From contig NC_134033.1 in the NCBI RefSeq assembly GCF_964204645.1, positions 124,001 through 188,000 of the forward strand: DNA of 64,000 nucleotides, read 5' to 3'. Positions 1 to 14,872 of the stretch are shown piece after piece. Position numbers and translations under genes: made by a program. The notes under the pieces were generated by a model. That model made no database searches. It was not told where the DNA came from and saw nothing but the letters and a program-made list of their open reading frames with translations. Origin of the DNA: Tubulanus polymorphus (taxonomy: Eukaryota; Nemertea; Palaeonemertea; Tubulaniformes; Tubulanidae). Within the stretch, counting starts at the first letter, position 1, and every line of letters begins with the position of its first letter.

Positions 1-3000
1 ACAAAATTCTTATTCTTTCCACCTATCTATTTGAAATCAGTTCAATACACCCAAACTCATCAATTAAATTAGAATTCATCATCTTTAGAACCATATTTAG
101 CTAGAAAAATCTGTATCTTTCAACCCATCTACTCGAAATCAGTTCAGTTTACCTTATCCTATCATTTCAGATCGAGTCTATCATCTTCAGAACCAAAAGC
201 AGCCAGAAAATTCTGATTCTTTCAACCTATCTATTTTAAATCAGTTCAATACGCCTTTACTCATCTTTTCAGATTGAATCCATCAATTTCAGAAGCGTAA
301 GTAGCAAAAAAATTCTGAATCTTTCCACCTATCTATTTGAAATCAGTTCAATACACCCAAACCCATCAATTAAGAGAGAATTCATCATCTTTAGAACAAT
401 ATTTAGCTAGAAAAATCTGTATCTTTCAACCCATCTACTCGAAATAAGTTCAGTTTACCTTAACCTATCATTTCGGATCGAGTCTATCATCTTCAGAACC
501 AAATGCAGCCAGAAAATTCTGATTCTTTCCACCTATCTATTTGAAATCAGTTCAATACGCCTTTACTCATCTTTTCAGATTGAATCCATCATCTTTAGAA
601 CCAAAAGCAGCCAGAAAATTCTGTTTCTTTCCACCTATCTATTTGAAATCAGTTCAATACGCCTTTACTCATCTTTTCAGATTGAATCCATCATCTTTAG
701 AACCAAAAGCAGCCAGAAAATTCTGTTTCTTTCCACCTATCTATTTGAAATCAGTTCAATACGCCTTTACTCATCTTTTCAGATTGAATCCATCATCTTC
801 AGAACCAAAAGCAGCCAGAAAATTCTTATTCTTTCCACCTATCTATTTGAAATCAGTTCAGTACGCCTTAACCCATCTTTTCAGATTGAATCCATCATCT
901 TCAGAACAAAAGCAGCCAGAAAATTCTTATTCTTTCCACCTATCTATTTGAAATCAGTTCAATACGCCTTTACTCATCTTTTCAGATTGAATCCATCATC
1001 TTCAGAACCAAAAGCAGCCAGAAAATTCTTATTCTTTCCACCTATCTATTTGAAATCAGTTCAGTACGCCTTAACCCATCTTTTCAGATTGAATCCATCA
1101 ACTTCAGAAGCATAAGTAGTCAGAAAATTCTTACTCTTTCAACCAATCTATTAAAAATCAGTTCTGTACATCCTAACCCATCAATTAAGATAGGATTCAT
1201 CATCTTTAGAACCATATTTAGCTAGAAAAATCTGTATCTTTCAACCCATCTACTCGAAATAAGTTCAGTTTACCTTAACCTATCATTTCGGATCGAGTCT
1301 ATCATCTTCAGAACCAAATGCAGCCAGAAAATTCTGATTCTTTCAACCTATCTATTTTAAATCAGTTCAATACGCCTTAACCCATCTTTTCAGATTGAAT
1401 CCATCAACTTCAGAAGCATAAGTAGTCAGAAAATTCTTAATCTTTCAACCAATCTATTAAAAATCAGTTCTGTACATCCTAACCCATCAATTATGATAGA
1501 ATTCATCATCTTTAGAACCATATTTAGCTAGAAAAATCTGTATCTTTCAACCCATCTACTCGAAATCAGTTCAGTTTACCTTATCCTATCATTTCAGATC
1601 GAGTCTATCATCTTCAGAACCAAAAGCAGCCAGAAAATTCTGATTCTTTCAACCTATCTATTTGAAATCAGTTCAATACGCCTTTACTCATCTTTTCAGA
1701 TTGAATCCATCAATTTCAGAAGCATAAGTAGCAAGAAAATTCTGAATCTTTCCACCTATCTATTTGAAATCAGTTCAATACGCCCTAACCCATCTTTTCA
1801 GATTGAATCCATCATCTTCAGAACCAAAAGCAGCCAGAAAATTCTGATTCTTTCCACCTATCTATTCGAAATCAGTTCAATACACCCAAACCCATCAATT
1901 AAGATAGAATTCATCATCTTTAGAACCATATTTAGCTAGAAAAATCTGTATCTTTCAACCCATCAACTCGAAATAAGTTCAGTTTACCTTAACCTATCAT
2001 TTCGGATCGAGTCTATCATCTTCAGAACCAAATGCAGCCAGAAAATTCTGATTCTTTCAACCTATCTATTTTAAATCAGTTCAATACGCCTTAACCCATC
2101 TTTTCAGATTGAATCCATCAACTTCAGAAGCATAAGTAGTCAGAAAATTCTTAATCTTTCAACCAATCTATTAAAAATCAGTTCTGTACATCCTAACCCA
2201 TCAATTAAGATAGGATTCATCATCTTTAGAACCATATTTAGCTAGAAAAATCTGTATCTTTCAACCCATCTACTCGAAATAAGTTCAGTTTACCTTAACC
2301 TATCATTTCGGATCGAGTCTATCATCTTCAGAACCAAATGCAGCCAGAAAATTCTGTTTCTTTCCACGTATCTATTTGAAATCAGTTCAATACGCCTTTA
2401 CTCATCTTTTCAGATTGAATCCATCATCTTTAGAACCAAAAGCAGCCAGAAAATTCTGTTTCTTTCCACCTATCTATTTGAAATCAGTTCAATACGCCTT
2501 TACTCATCTTTTCAGATTGAATCCATCATCTTCAGAACCAAAAGCAGCCAGTAAATTCTTATTCTTTCCACCTATCTATTTGAAATCAGTTCAATACGCC
2601 TTAACCCATCTTTTCACATTGATCCATCATCTTTAGAAACAAAAGCAGCCAGAAAATTCGGTTTCTTTCCACCTATCTATTTGAAATCAGTTCAATACGC
2701 CCTAACCCATCTTTTCACATTGATCCATCATCTTTAGAAACAAAAGCAGCCAGAAAATTCGGTTTCTTTCCACCTATTTATTTTAAATCAGTTCAATAAG
2801 CCTTAACCCATCTTTTCAGATTGAATCCATCATCTTCAGAACCAAAAGCAGCCAGAAAATTCTGATTCTTTCCACCTATCTATTTGAAATCAGTTCAATA
2901 CGCCTTTACTCATCTTTTCAGATTGAATCCATCATCTTTAGAACCAAAAGCAGCCAGAAAATTCTGTTTCTTTCCACCTATCTATTTGAAATCAGTTCAA

Positions 3001-3830
3001 TACGCCTTTACTCATCTTTTCAGATTGAATCCATCATCTTTAGAACCAAAAGCAGCCAGAAAATTCTGATTCTTTCCACCTATCTATTTGAAATCAGTTC
3101 AATACGCCTTTACTCATCTTTTCAGATTGAATCCATCATCTTTAGAACCAAAAGCAGCCAGAAAATTCTGTTTCTTTCCACCTATCTATTTGAAATCAGT
3201 TCAATACGCCTTTACTCATCTTTTCAGATTGAATCCATCATCTTTAGAACCAAAAGCAGCCAGAAAATTCTGATTCTTTCCACCTATCTATTTGAAATCA
3301 GTTCAATACGCCTTTACTCATCTTTTCAGATTGAATCCATCATCTTCAGAACCAAGAGCAGCCAGAAAATTCGGTTTCTTTCCACCTATCTATTTGAAAT
3401 CAGTTCAATACGCCTTTACTCATCTTTTCAGATTGAATCCATCATCTTTAGAACCAAAAGCAGCCAGAAAATTCGGTTTCTTTCCACCTATCTATTTTAA
3501 ATCAGTTCAATACGCCTTTACTCATCTTTTCAGATTGAATCCATCATCTTCAGAACCAAAAGCAGCCAGAAAATTCTTATTCTTTCCACCTATATATTTG
3601 AAATCAGTTCAATACACCCAAACCCATCAATTAAGATAGAAATCATCATCTTTAGAACCATATTTAGCTAGAAAAATCTGTATCTTTCAACCCATCTACT
3701 CGAAATAAGTTCAGTTTACCTTAACCTATCATTTCGGATCGAGTCTATCATCTTCAGAACCAAATGCAGCCAGAAAATTCTGATTCTTTCCACCTATCTA
3801 TTTGAAATCAGTTCAATACGCCTTAACCCA
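1..3830 (+). repeat. Left copy of a large duplicated satellite block
   Basis: This block matches 7513-11650 almost base for base, including rare private variants such as the 'ACTCATCAATTAAATTAG' monomer at its start. Position 1 corresponds to 7513, so the duplication probably begins left of the window. The offset is 7512 at first. It grows by 3 bp where a CAT is inserted near 8709, and by about 306 bp (three monomers) near 1880/9370, to reach about 7821. This shows amplification of multi-kilobase blocks as well as single monomers. Confidence 0.85.
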
Positions 3831-6800
3831 TCTTTTCAGATTGAATCCATCAACTTCAGAAGCATAAGTAGTCAGAAAATTCTTAATCTTTCAACCAATC
3901 TATTAAAAATCAGTTCTGTACATCCTAACCCATCAATTAAGATAGAATTCATCATCTTTAGAACCATATTTAGCTAGAAAAATCTGTATCTTTCAACCCA
4001 TCTACTCGAAATAAGTTCAGTTTACCTTAACCTATCATTTCGGATCGAGTCTATCATCTTCAGAACCAAATGCAGCCAGAAAATTCTGATTCTTTCCACC
4101 TATCTATTTTAAATCAGTTCAATACGCCTTTACTCATCTTTTCAGATTAAATCCATCATCTTTAGAACCAAATGCAGCCAGAAAATTCTGATTCTTTCCA
4201 CCTATCTATTTTAAATCAGTTCAATACGCCTTTACTCATCTTTTCAGATTGAATCCATCATCTTTAGAACCAAATGCAGCCAGAAAATTCTGTTTCTTTC
4301 CACCTATCTATTTGAAATCAGTTCAATACGCCTTTACTCATCTTTTCAGATTGAATCCATCATCTTCAGAACCAAAAGCAGCCAGAAAATTCTTATTCTT
4401 TCCACCTATCTATTTGATATCAGTTCAATACACCCAAACCCATCAATTAAGATAGAATTCATCATCTTTAGAACCATATTTAGCTAGAAAAATCTGTATC
4501 TTTCAACCCATCTACTCGAAATAAGTTCAGTTTACCTTAACCTATCATTTCGGATCGAGTCTATCATCTTCAGAACCAAATGCAGCCAGAAAATTCTGTT
4601 TCTTTCCACCTATCTATTTGAAATCAGTTCAATACGCCTTTACTCATCTTTTCAGATTGAATCCATCATCTTTAGAACCAAAAGCAGCCAGAAAATTCTG
4701 TTTCTTTCCACCTATTTATTTTAAATCAGTTCAATAAGCCTTAACCCATCTTTTCAGATTGAATCCATCATCTTTAGAACCAAAAGCAGCCAGAAAATTC
4801 TGTTTCTTTCCACCTATCTATTTGAAATCAGTTCAATACGCCTTAACCCATCTTTTCACATTGATCCATCATCTTTAGAAACAAAAGCAGCCAGAAAATT
4901 CGGTTTCTTTCCACCTATCTATTTGAAATCAGTTCAATACGCCCTAACCCATCTTTTCAGATTGAATCCATCATCTTCAGAACCAAAAGCAGCCAGAAAA
5001 TTCTGATTCTTTCCACCTATCTATTTTAAATCAGTTCAATAAGCCTTAACCCATCTTTTCAGATTGAATCCATCATCTTTAGAACCAAAAGCAGCCAGAA
5101 AATTCTGTTTCTTTCCACCTATCTATTTGAAATCAGTTCAATAAGCCTTAACCCATCTTTTCAGATTGATTCCATCATCTTCAGAACCAAAAGCAGCCAG
5201 AAAATTCTGATTCTTTCCACCTATCTATTTTAAATCAGTTCAATAAGCCTTAACCCATCTTTTCAGATTGAATCCATCATCTTTAGAACCAAAAGCAGCC
5301 AGAAAAGTCTGTTTTGTTTCCACCTATCTATTTGAAATCAGTTCAATACGCCTTAACCCATCTTTTCAGATTGATTCCATCATCTTCAGAACCAAAAGCA
5401 GCCAGAAAATTCTTATTCTTTCCACCTATTTATTTTAAATCAGTTCAATAAGCCTTAACCCATCTTTTCAGATTGAATCTATCATCATCTTTAGAACCAA
5501 AAGCAGCCAGAAAATTCTGATTCTTTCAACCTATCTATTTTAAATCAGTTCAATACGCCTTTACTCATCTTTTCAGATTGAATCCATCATCTTCAGAACC
5601 AAAAGCAGCCAGAAAATTCTTATTCTTTCCACCTATCTATTTGAAATCAGTTCAATACGACTTAACCCATCTTTTTAGATTGAATCCATCATCTTCAGAA
5701 CCAAAAGCAGCCAGAAATTTCTTATTCTTTCCACCTATCTATTTGATATCAGTTCAATACACCCAAACCCATCAATTAAGATAGAATTCATCATCTTTAG
5801 AACAATATTTAGCTAGAAAAATCTGTATCTTTCAACCCGTCTACTCGAAATAAGTTCAGTTTACCTTAACCTATCATTTCGGATCGAGTCTATCATCTTC
5901 AGAACCAAATGCAGCCAGAAAATTCTGATTCTTTCCGCCTATCTATTTGAAATCAGTTCAATACGCCTTTACTCATCTTTTCAGATTGAATCCATCATCT
6001 TTAGAACCAAAAGCAGCCAGAAAATTCTATTTCTTTCCACCTATCTATTTGAAATCAGTTCAATACGCCTTTACTCATCTTTTCAGATTGAATCCATCAT
6101 CTTTAGAACCAAAAGCAGCCAGAAAATTCTGTTTCTTTCCACCTATCTATTTGAAATCAGTTCAATACGCCTTTACTCATCTTTTCAGATTGAATCCATC
6201 ATCTTCAGAACCAAAAGCAGCCAGAAAATTCTGTTTCTTTACTCATCTTTTCAGATTGAATCCATCATCTTCAGAACCAAAAGCAGCCAGAAAATTCTTA
6301 TTCTTTCCACCTATCTATTTGAAATCAGTTCAATACACCCAAACCCATCAATTAAGATAGAATTCATCATCTTTAGAACCATATTTAGCTAGAAAAATCT
6401 GTATCTTTCAACCCATCTACTCGAAATAAGTTCAGTTTACCTTAACCTATCATTTCGGATCGAGTCTATCATCTTCAGAACCAAATGCAGCCAGAAAATT
6501 CTGATTCTTTCAACCTATCTATTTTAAATCAGTTCAATACGCCTTAACCCATCTTTTCAGATTGAATCCATCAACTTCAGAAGCATAAGTAGTCAGAAAA
6601 TTCTTAATCTTTCAAACCAATCTATTAAAAATCAGTTCTGTACATCCTAACCCATCAATTAAGATAGAATTCATCATCTTTAGAACCATATTTAGCTAGA
6701 AAAATCTGTATCTTTCAACCCATCTACTCGAAATAAGTTCAGTTTACCTGAACCTATCATTTCGGATCGAGTCTATCATCTTCAGAACCAAATGCAGCCA

Positions 6801-7512
6801 GAAAATTCTGATTCTTTCAACCTATCTATTTTAAATCAGTTCAATACGCCTTAACCCATCTTTTCAGATTGAATCCATCAACTTCAGAAGCATAAGTAGT
6901 CAGAAAATTCTTAATCTTTCAACCAATCTATTAAAAATCAGTTCTGTACATCCTAACCCATCAATTAAGATAGGATTCATCATCTTTAGAACCATACTTA
7001 GCTAGAAAAATCTGTATCTTTCAACCCATCTACTCGAAATAAGTTCAGTTTACCTTAACCTATCATTTCGGATCGAGTCTATCATCTTCAGAACCAAATG
7101 CAGCCAGAAAATTCTGATTCTTTCAACCTATCTATTTCAAATCAGTTCAATACGCCTTAACCCATCTTTTCAGATTGAATCCATCAATTTCAGAAGCATA
7201 AGTAGCAAGAAAATTCTGAATCTTTCCACCTATCTATTTGAAATAAGTTCAATACGCCTTAACCCATCTTTTCACATTGATCCATCATCTTTAGAAACAA
7301 AAGCAGCCAGAAAATTCGGTTTCTTTCCACCTATCTATTTGAAATCAGTTCAATACGCCCTAACCCATCTTTTTAGATTGAATCCATCATCTTCAGAACC
7401 AAAAGCAGCCAGAAAATTCGGTTTCTTTCCACCTATCTATTTGAAATCAGTTCAATACGCCTTTACTCATCTTTTCAGATTGAATCCATCATCTTCAGAA
7501 CCAAAAGCAGCC

Positions 7513-10500
7513 ACAAAATTCTTATTCTTTCCACCTATCTATTTGAAATCAGTTCAATACACCCAAACTCATCAATTAAATTAGAATTCATCATCTTTAG
7601 AACCATATTTAGCTAGAAAAATCTGTATCTTTCAACCCATCTACTCGAAATCAGTTCAGTTTACCTTATCCTATCATTTCAGATCGAGTCTATCATCTTC
7701 AGAACCAAAAGCAGCCAGAAAATTCTGATTCTTTCAACCTATCTATTTTAAATCAGTTCAATACGCCTTTACTCATCTTTTCAGATTGAATCCATCAATT
7801 TCAGAAGCGTAAGTAGCAAAAAAATTCTGAATCTTTCCACCTATCTATTTGAAATCAGTTCAATACACCCAAACCCATCAATTAAGAGAGAATTCATCAT
7901 CTTTAGAACAATATTTAGCTAGAAAAATCTGTATCTTTCAACCCATCTACTCGAAATAAGTTCAGTTTACCTTAACCTATCATTTCGGATCGAGTCTATC
8001 ATCTTCAGAACCAAATGCAGCCAGAAAATTCTGATTCTTTCCACCTATCTATTTGAAATCAGTTCAATACGCCTTTACTCATCTTTTCAGATTGAATCCA
8101 TCATCTTTAGAACCAAAAGCAGCCAGAAAATTCTGTTTCTTTCCACCTATCTATTTGAAATCAGTTCAATACGCCTTTACTCATCTTTTCAGATTGAATC
8201 CATCATCTTTAGAACCAAAAGCAGCCAGAAAATTCTGTTTCTTTCCACCTATCTATTTGAAATCAGTTCAATACGCCTTTACTCATCTTTTCAGATTGAA
8301 TCCATCATCTTCAGAACCAAAAGCAGCCAGAAAATTCTTATTCTTTCCACCTATCTATTTGAAATCAGTTCAGTACGCCTTAACCCATCTTTTCAGATTG
8401 AATCCATCATCTTCAGAACAAAAGCAGCCAGAAAATTCTTATTCTTTCCACCTATCTATTTGAAATCAGTTCAATACGCCTTTACTCATCTTTTCAGATT
8501 GAATCCATCATCTTCAGAACCAAAAGCAGCCAGAAAATTCTTATTCTTTCCACCTATCTATTTGAAATCAGTTCAGTACGCCTTAACCCATCTTTTCAGA
8601 TTGAATCCATCAACTTCAGAAGCATAAGTAGTCAGAAAATTCTTACTCTTTCAACCAATCTATTAAAAATCAGTTCTGTACATCCTAACCCATCAATTAA
8701 GATAGAATTCATCATCATCTTTAGAACCATATTTAGCTAGAAAAATCTGTATCTTTCAACCCATCTACTCGAAATAAGTTCAGTTTACCTTAACCTATCA
8801 TTTCGGATCGAGTCTATCATCTTCAGAACCAAATGCAGCCAGAAAATTCTGATTCTTTCAACCTATCTATTTTAAATCAGTTCAATACGCCTTAACCCAT
8901 CTTTTCAGATTGAATCCATCAACTTCAGAAGCATAAGTAGTCAGAAAATTCTTAATCTTTCAACCAATCTATTAAAAATCAGTTCTGTACATCCTAACCC
9001 ATCAATTATGATAGAATTCATCATCTTTAGAACCATATTTAGCTAGAAAAATCTGTATCTTTCAACCCATCTACTCGAAATCAGTTCAGTTTACCTTATC
9101 CTATCATTTCAGATCGAGTCTATCATCTTCAGAACCAAAAGCAGCCAGAAAATTCTGATTCTTTCAACCTATCTATTTGAAATCAGTTCAATACGCCTTT
9201 ACTCATCTTTTCAGATTGAATCCATCAATTTCAGAAGCATAAGTAGCAAGAAAATTCTGAATCTTTCCACCTATCTATTTGAAATCAGTTCAATACGCCC
9301 TAACCCATCTTTTCAGATTGAATCCATCATCTTCAGAACCAAAAGCAGCCAGAAAATTCTGATTCTTTCCACCTATCTATTTTAAATCAGTTCAATAAGC
9401 CTTAACCCATCTTTTCAGATTGAATCCATCAACTTTAGAACCAAAAGCAGCCAGAAAATTCTGTTTCTTTCCACCTATCTATTTGAAATCAGTTCAATAC
9501 GCCTTTACTCATCTTTTCAGATTGAATCCATCATCTTTAGAACCAAAATCAGCCAGAAAATTCTGTTTCTTTCCACCTATCTATTTGAAATCAGTTCAAT
9601 ACGCCTTTACTCATCTTTTCAGATTGAATCCATCATCTTCAGAACCAAAAGCAGCCAGAAAATTCTTATTCTTTCCACCTATCTATTCGAAATCAGTTCA
9701 ATACACCCAAACCCATCAATTAAGATAGAATTCATCATCTTTAGAACCATATTTAGCTAGAAAAATCTGTATCTTTCAACCCATCAACTCGAAATAAGTT
9801 CAGTTTACCTTAACCTATCATTTCGGATCGAGTCTATCATCTTCAGAACCAAATGCAGCCAGAAAATTCTGATTCTTTCAACCTATCTATTTTAAATCAG
9901 TTCAATACGCCTTAACCCATCTTTTCAGATTGAATCCATCAACTTCAGAAGCATAAGTAGTCAGAAAATTCTTAATCTTTCAACCAATCTATTAAAAATC
10001 AGTTCTGTACATCCTAACCCATCAATTAAGATAGGATTCATCATCTTTAGAACCATATTTAGCTAGAAAAATCTGTATCTTTCAACCCATCTACTCGAAA
10101 TAAGTTCAGTTTACCTTAACCTATCATTTCGGATCGAGTCTATCATCTTCAGAACCAAATGCAGCCAGAAAATTCTGTTTCTTTCCACGTATCTATTTGA
10201 AATCAGTTCAATACGCCTTTACTCATCTTTTCAGATTGAATCCATCATCTTTAGAACCAAAAGCAGCCAGAAAATTCTGTTTCTTTCCACCTATCTATTT
10301 GAAATCAGTTCAATACGCCTTTACTCATCTTTTCAGATTGAATCCATCATCTTCAGAACCAAAAGCAGCCAGAAAATTCTTATTCTTTCCACCTATCTAT
10401 TTGAAATCAGTTCAATACGCCTTAACCCATCTTTTCACATTGATCCATCATCTTTAGAAACAAAAGCAGCCAGAAAATTCGGTTTCTTTCCACCTATCTA

Positions 10501-11650
10501 TTTGAAATCAGTTCAATACGCCCTAACCCATCTTTTCACATTGATCCATCATCTTTAGAAACAAAAGCAGCCAGAAAATTCGGTTTCTTTCCACCTATTT
10601 ATTTTAAATCAGTTCAATAAGCCTTAACCCATCTTTTCAGATTGAATCCATCATCTTCAGAACCAAAAGCAGCCAGAAAATTCTGATTCTTTCCACCTAT
10701 CTATTTGAAATCAGTTCAATACGCCTTTACTCATCTTTTCAGATTGAATCCATCATCTTTAGAACCAAAAGCAGCCAGAAAATTCTGTTTCTTTCCACCT
10801 ATCTATTTGAAATCAGTTCAATACGCCTTTACTCATCTTTTCAGATTGAATCCATCATCTTTAGAACCAAAAGCAGCCAGAAAATTCTGATTCTTTCCAC
10901 CTATCTATTTGAAATCAGTTCAATACGCCTTTACTCATCTTTTCAGATTGAATCCATCATCTTTAGAACCAAAAGCAGCCAGAAAATTCTGTTTCTTTCC
11001 ACCTATCTATTTGAAATCAGTTCAATACGCCTTTACTCATCTTTTCAGATTGAATCCATCATCTTTAGAACCAAAAGCAGCCAGAAAATTCTGATTCTTT
11101 CCACCTATCTATTTGAAATCAGTTCAATACGCCTTTACTCATCTTTTCAGATTGAATCCATCATCTTCAGAACCAAGAGCAGCCAGAAAATTCGGTTTCT
11201 TTCCACCTATCTATTTGAAATCAGTTCAATACGCCTTTACTCATCTTTTCAGATTGAATCCATCATCTTTAGAACCAAAAGCAGCCAGAAAATTCGGTTT
11301 CTTTCCACCTATCTATTTTAAATCAGTTCAATACGCCTTTACTCATCTTTTCAGATTGAATCCATCATCTTCAGAACCAAAAGCAGCCAGAAAATTCTTA
11401 TTCTTTCCACCTATATATTTGAAATCAGTTCAATACACCCAAACCCATCAATTAAGATAGAATTCATCATCTTTAGAACCATATTTAGCTAGAAAAAACT
11501 GTATCTTTCAACCCATCTACTCGAAATAAGTTCAGTTTACCTTAACCTATCATTTCAGATCGAGTCTATCATCTTCAGAACCAAATGCAGCCAGAAAATT
11601 CTGATTCTTTCCACCTATCTATTTGAAATCAGTTCAATACGCCTTAACCC
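7513..11650 (+). repeat. Right copy of the large duplicated satellite block
   Basis: Second copy of the block at 1-3830. It contains about three additional monomers, inserted around 9370-9675. After about 11650 the two copies diverge into different monomer subtypes. Confidence 0.85.
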
Positions 11651-14600
11651 ATTTTTTCACATTGATCCATCATCTTTAGAAACAAAAGCAGCCAGAAAAT
11701 TCTGTTTTTTTCCACCTATCTATTTGAAATCAGTTCAATACGCCTTTACTCATCTTTTCAGATTGAATCCATCAATTTCAGAAGCATAAGTAGCAAGAAA
11801 ATTCTGAATCTTTCCACTGATCCATTTGAAATCAGTTCAATACGCCTTAACCCATCTTTTCAGATTGAATCCATCATCTTCAGAACCGAAAGCAGCCAGA
11901 AAATTCTGATTCTTTCCACCTATCTATTTTAAATCAGTTCAATGCGCCTTAACCCATCTTTTCAGATTGAATCCATCATCTTCAGAACCAAAAGCAGCCA
12001 GAAAATTCTTATTCTTTCCACCTATCTATTTGAAATCAGTTCAATACACCCAAACCCATCAATTAAGATAGAATTCATCATCTTTAGAACCATATTTAGC
12101 TAGAAAAATCTGTATCTTACAACCCATCTACTCGAAATAAGTTCAGTTTACCTTAAACTATCATTTCGGATCGAGTCTATCATCTTCAGAACCAAAAGCA
12201 GCCAGAAAATTCTGATTCTTTCAACCTATCTATTTTAAATCAGTTCAATACGCCTTTACTCATCTTTTCAGATTGAATCCATCATCTTCAGAACCAAAAG
12301 CAGCCAGAAAATTCTGTTTCTTTCCACCTATCTATTTTAAATCAGTTCAATAAGCCTTAACCCATCTTTTCAGATTGAATCCATCATCTTCAGAACCAAA
12401 AGCAGCCAGAAAATTCTGATTCTTTCCACCTATCTATTTTACATCAGTTCAATAAGCCTTAACCCATCTTTTCAGATTGAATCCATCATCTTTAGAACCA
12501 AAAGCAGCCAGAAAATTCTGTTTCTTTCCACCTATCTATTTGAAATCAGTTCAATACGCCTTTACTCATCATTTCAGATTGAATCCATCATCTTCAGAAC
12601 CAAAAGCAGCCAGAAAATTTTTATTCTTTCCACCTATCTATTTGATATCAGTTCAATACACCCAAACCCATCAATAAAGATAGAATTCATCATCTTTAGA
12701 ACCATATTTAGCTAGAAAACTCTGTATCTTTCAACCCATCTACTCGAAATAAGTTCAGTTTACCTTAACCTATCATTTCGGATCGAGTCTATCATCTTCA
12801 GAACCAAAAGCAGCCAGAAAATTCTGTTTCTTTCCACCTATCTATTTGAAATCAGTTCAATACGCCTTAACCCATCTTTTCAGATTGAATCCATCATCTT
12901 TAGAACCAAAAGCAGCCAGAAAATTCTGTTTCTTTCCACCTATCTATTTGAAATCAGTTCAATACGCCCTAACCTATCTTTTCAGATTGAATCCATCATC
13001 TTCAGAACCAAAAGCAGCCAGAAAATTCTGATTCTTTCCACCTATCTATTTTAAATCAGTTCAATACACCCAAACCCATCAATTAAGATAGAATTCATCA
13101 TCTTTAGAACCATATTTAGCTAGAAAAATCTGTATCTTTCAACCCATCTACTTGAAATCAGTTCAGTTTACCTTATCCTATCATTTCAGATCGAGTCTAT
13201 CATCTTCAGAACCAAAAGCAGCCAGAAAATTCTGATTCTTTCAACCTATCTATTTGAAATCAGTTCAATACGCCTTAACCCATCTTTTCAGATTGAATCC
13301 ATCATCTTCAGAACCAAATGCAGCCAGAAAATTCTTATTCTTTCCACCTATATATTTGAAATCAGTTCAATACACCCAAACCTATCAATTAAGATAGAAT
13401 TCATCATCTTTAGAACCATATTTAGCTAGAAAAATCTGTATCTTTCCACCTATCTATTTGAAATCAGTTCAATACGCCTTAACCCATCTTTTCAGATTGA
13501 ATCCATCATCTTCAGAACCAAAAGCAGCCAGAAAATTCTGATTCTTTCCACCAATCTATTTGAAATCAGTTCAATACGCCTTAACCCATCTTTTCAGATT
13601 TAATCCATCTTCTTCCAGAACCAAAAGCATCCAGAAAATTCTGATTCTTTCCACCAATCTATTTTAAATCAGTTCAATACGCCTTAACCCATCTTTTGAG
13701 ATTTAATCCATCTTCTTCCAGAACCAAAAGCATCCAGAAAATTCTGATTCTTTCTGCCAATCTATTGAAAATCAGTTCAGTACACCCTAACCCATCAATT
13801 AAGATAGAATTCATCATCTTTAGGACCATATTAAGCTAGAAAAATCTGTATCTTTCAACCCATCTACTCGAAATAAGTTCAGTTTACCTTAACCTATCAT
13901 TTCGGATCGAGTCTATCATCTTCAGAACCAAATGCAGCCAAAAAATTCTGATTCTTTCAACCTATCTATTTTAAATCAGTTCAATACGCCTTAACCCATT
14001 TTTTCAGATTGAATCCATCAACTTCAGAAGCATAAGTAGTCAGAAAATTCTTAATCTTTCAACCAATCTATTAAAAATCAGTTCTGTACATCCTAACCCA
14101 TCAATTATGATAGAATTCATCATCTTTAGAACCATATTTAGCTAGAAAAATCTGTATCTTTCAACCCATCTACTCGAAATCAGTTCAGTTTACCTTATCC
14201 TATCATTTCAGATCGAGTCCATCATCTTCAGTAGCATAAATAGCAAGAAAATTCTGAATCTTTCCACCTATCTATTTAAAATCAGTTCAATACGCCTTAA
14301 CCCATCTTTTCAGATTGAATCCATCAACTTCAGAAGCATAAGTAGCCAGAAAATTCTGAATCTTTCAACCAATCTATTTAAAGTCAGTTCAATACGCCTT
14401 TACTCATCTTTTCAGATTGAATCCATCATCTTCAGAACCAAAAGCAGCCAGAAAATTCTTATTCTTTCCACCTATCTATTTGAAATCAGTTCAATACACC
14501 CAAACCCATCAATTAAGATAGAATTCATCATCTTTAGAACCATATTTAGCTAGAAAAATCTGTATCTTTCAACCCATCTACTCGAAATAAGTTCAGTTTA

Positions 14601-14776
14601 CCTTAACCTATCATTTCGGATCGAGTCTATCATCTTCAGAACCAAATGCAGCCAGAAAATTCTGATTCTTTCAACCTATCTATTTTAAATCAGTTCAATA
14701 CGCCTTAACCCATCTTTTCAGATTGAATCCATCAACTTCAGAAGCATAAGTAGCCAGAAAATTCTGAATCTTTCAG

Positions 14777-14872
14777 CCCCGAGCGTTGACGACAATGGAT
14801 GGCCACTTACGTGTGTATGGCAAGTTGTATGACACTCCATATGAACTAACGGGAAAGCCGACTCTTCGGTAA
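14777..14872 (+). CDS. Possible terminal exon at the satellite edge
   Basis: Where the satellite stops, the last monomer ends in TCTTTCAG, which would serve as a 3' splice site. An open frame of 31 codons then runs to a TAA at 14870-14872. It reads ...TTMDGHLRVYG and ends ...YELTGKPTLR, which has protein-like composition. I do not recognise the family. No upstream exon is visible, because everything to the left is satellite. It may be a chance open frame, or the tail of a gene whose other exons lie outside the window. Length alone is not persuasive. Confidence 0.2.
   Translation, partial: PRALTTMDGHLRVYGKLYDTPYELTGKPTLR

Larger units (their letters stand above)
1..14773. repeat. Satellite array, ~102-bp monomer, about 145 copies
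   Basis: Head-to-tail monomers of about 102 bp fill this stretch without interruption and continue past the left window edge. At least four subtypes can be told apart. One has GCCTTTACTCATCTTTTCAG. One has ACACCCAAACCCATCAATTA followed by CCATATTTAGC. One has AAGTTCAGTTTACC with CATTTCGGATCG. One has CCATCAACTTCAGAAGC with TAGTCAG. The subtypes recur in mixed cassettes, so there is higher-order structure, but not one strict period. Because 102 is a multiple of three, some monomer runs stay open for up to 137 codons. Neighbouring monomers carry TGA or TAA at the same site, so I do not call coding sequence. Monomers become more mixed after about 13500, as expected near an array edge. Confidence 0.95.

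Noticed and set aside
541-13031. Repetitive protein coded by the satellite (34-residue repeats with KSVQYAFTHLFRLNPSS)
   Set aside because: The open frames exist because the monomer is 102 bp. Stops and indels interrupt most monomers, and there is no start context or splice pattern.
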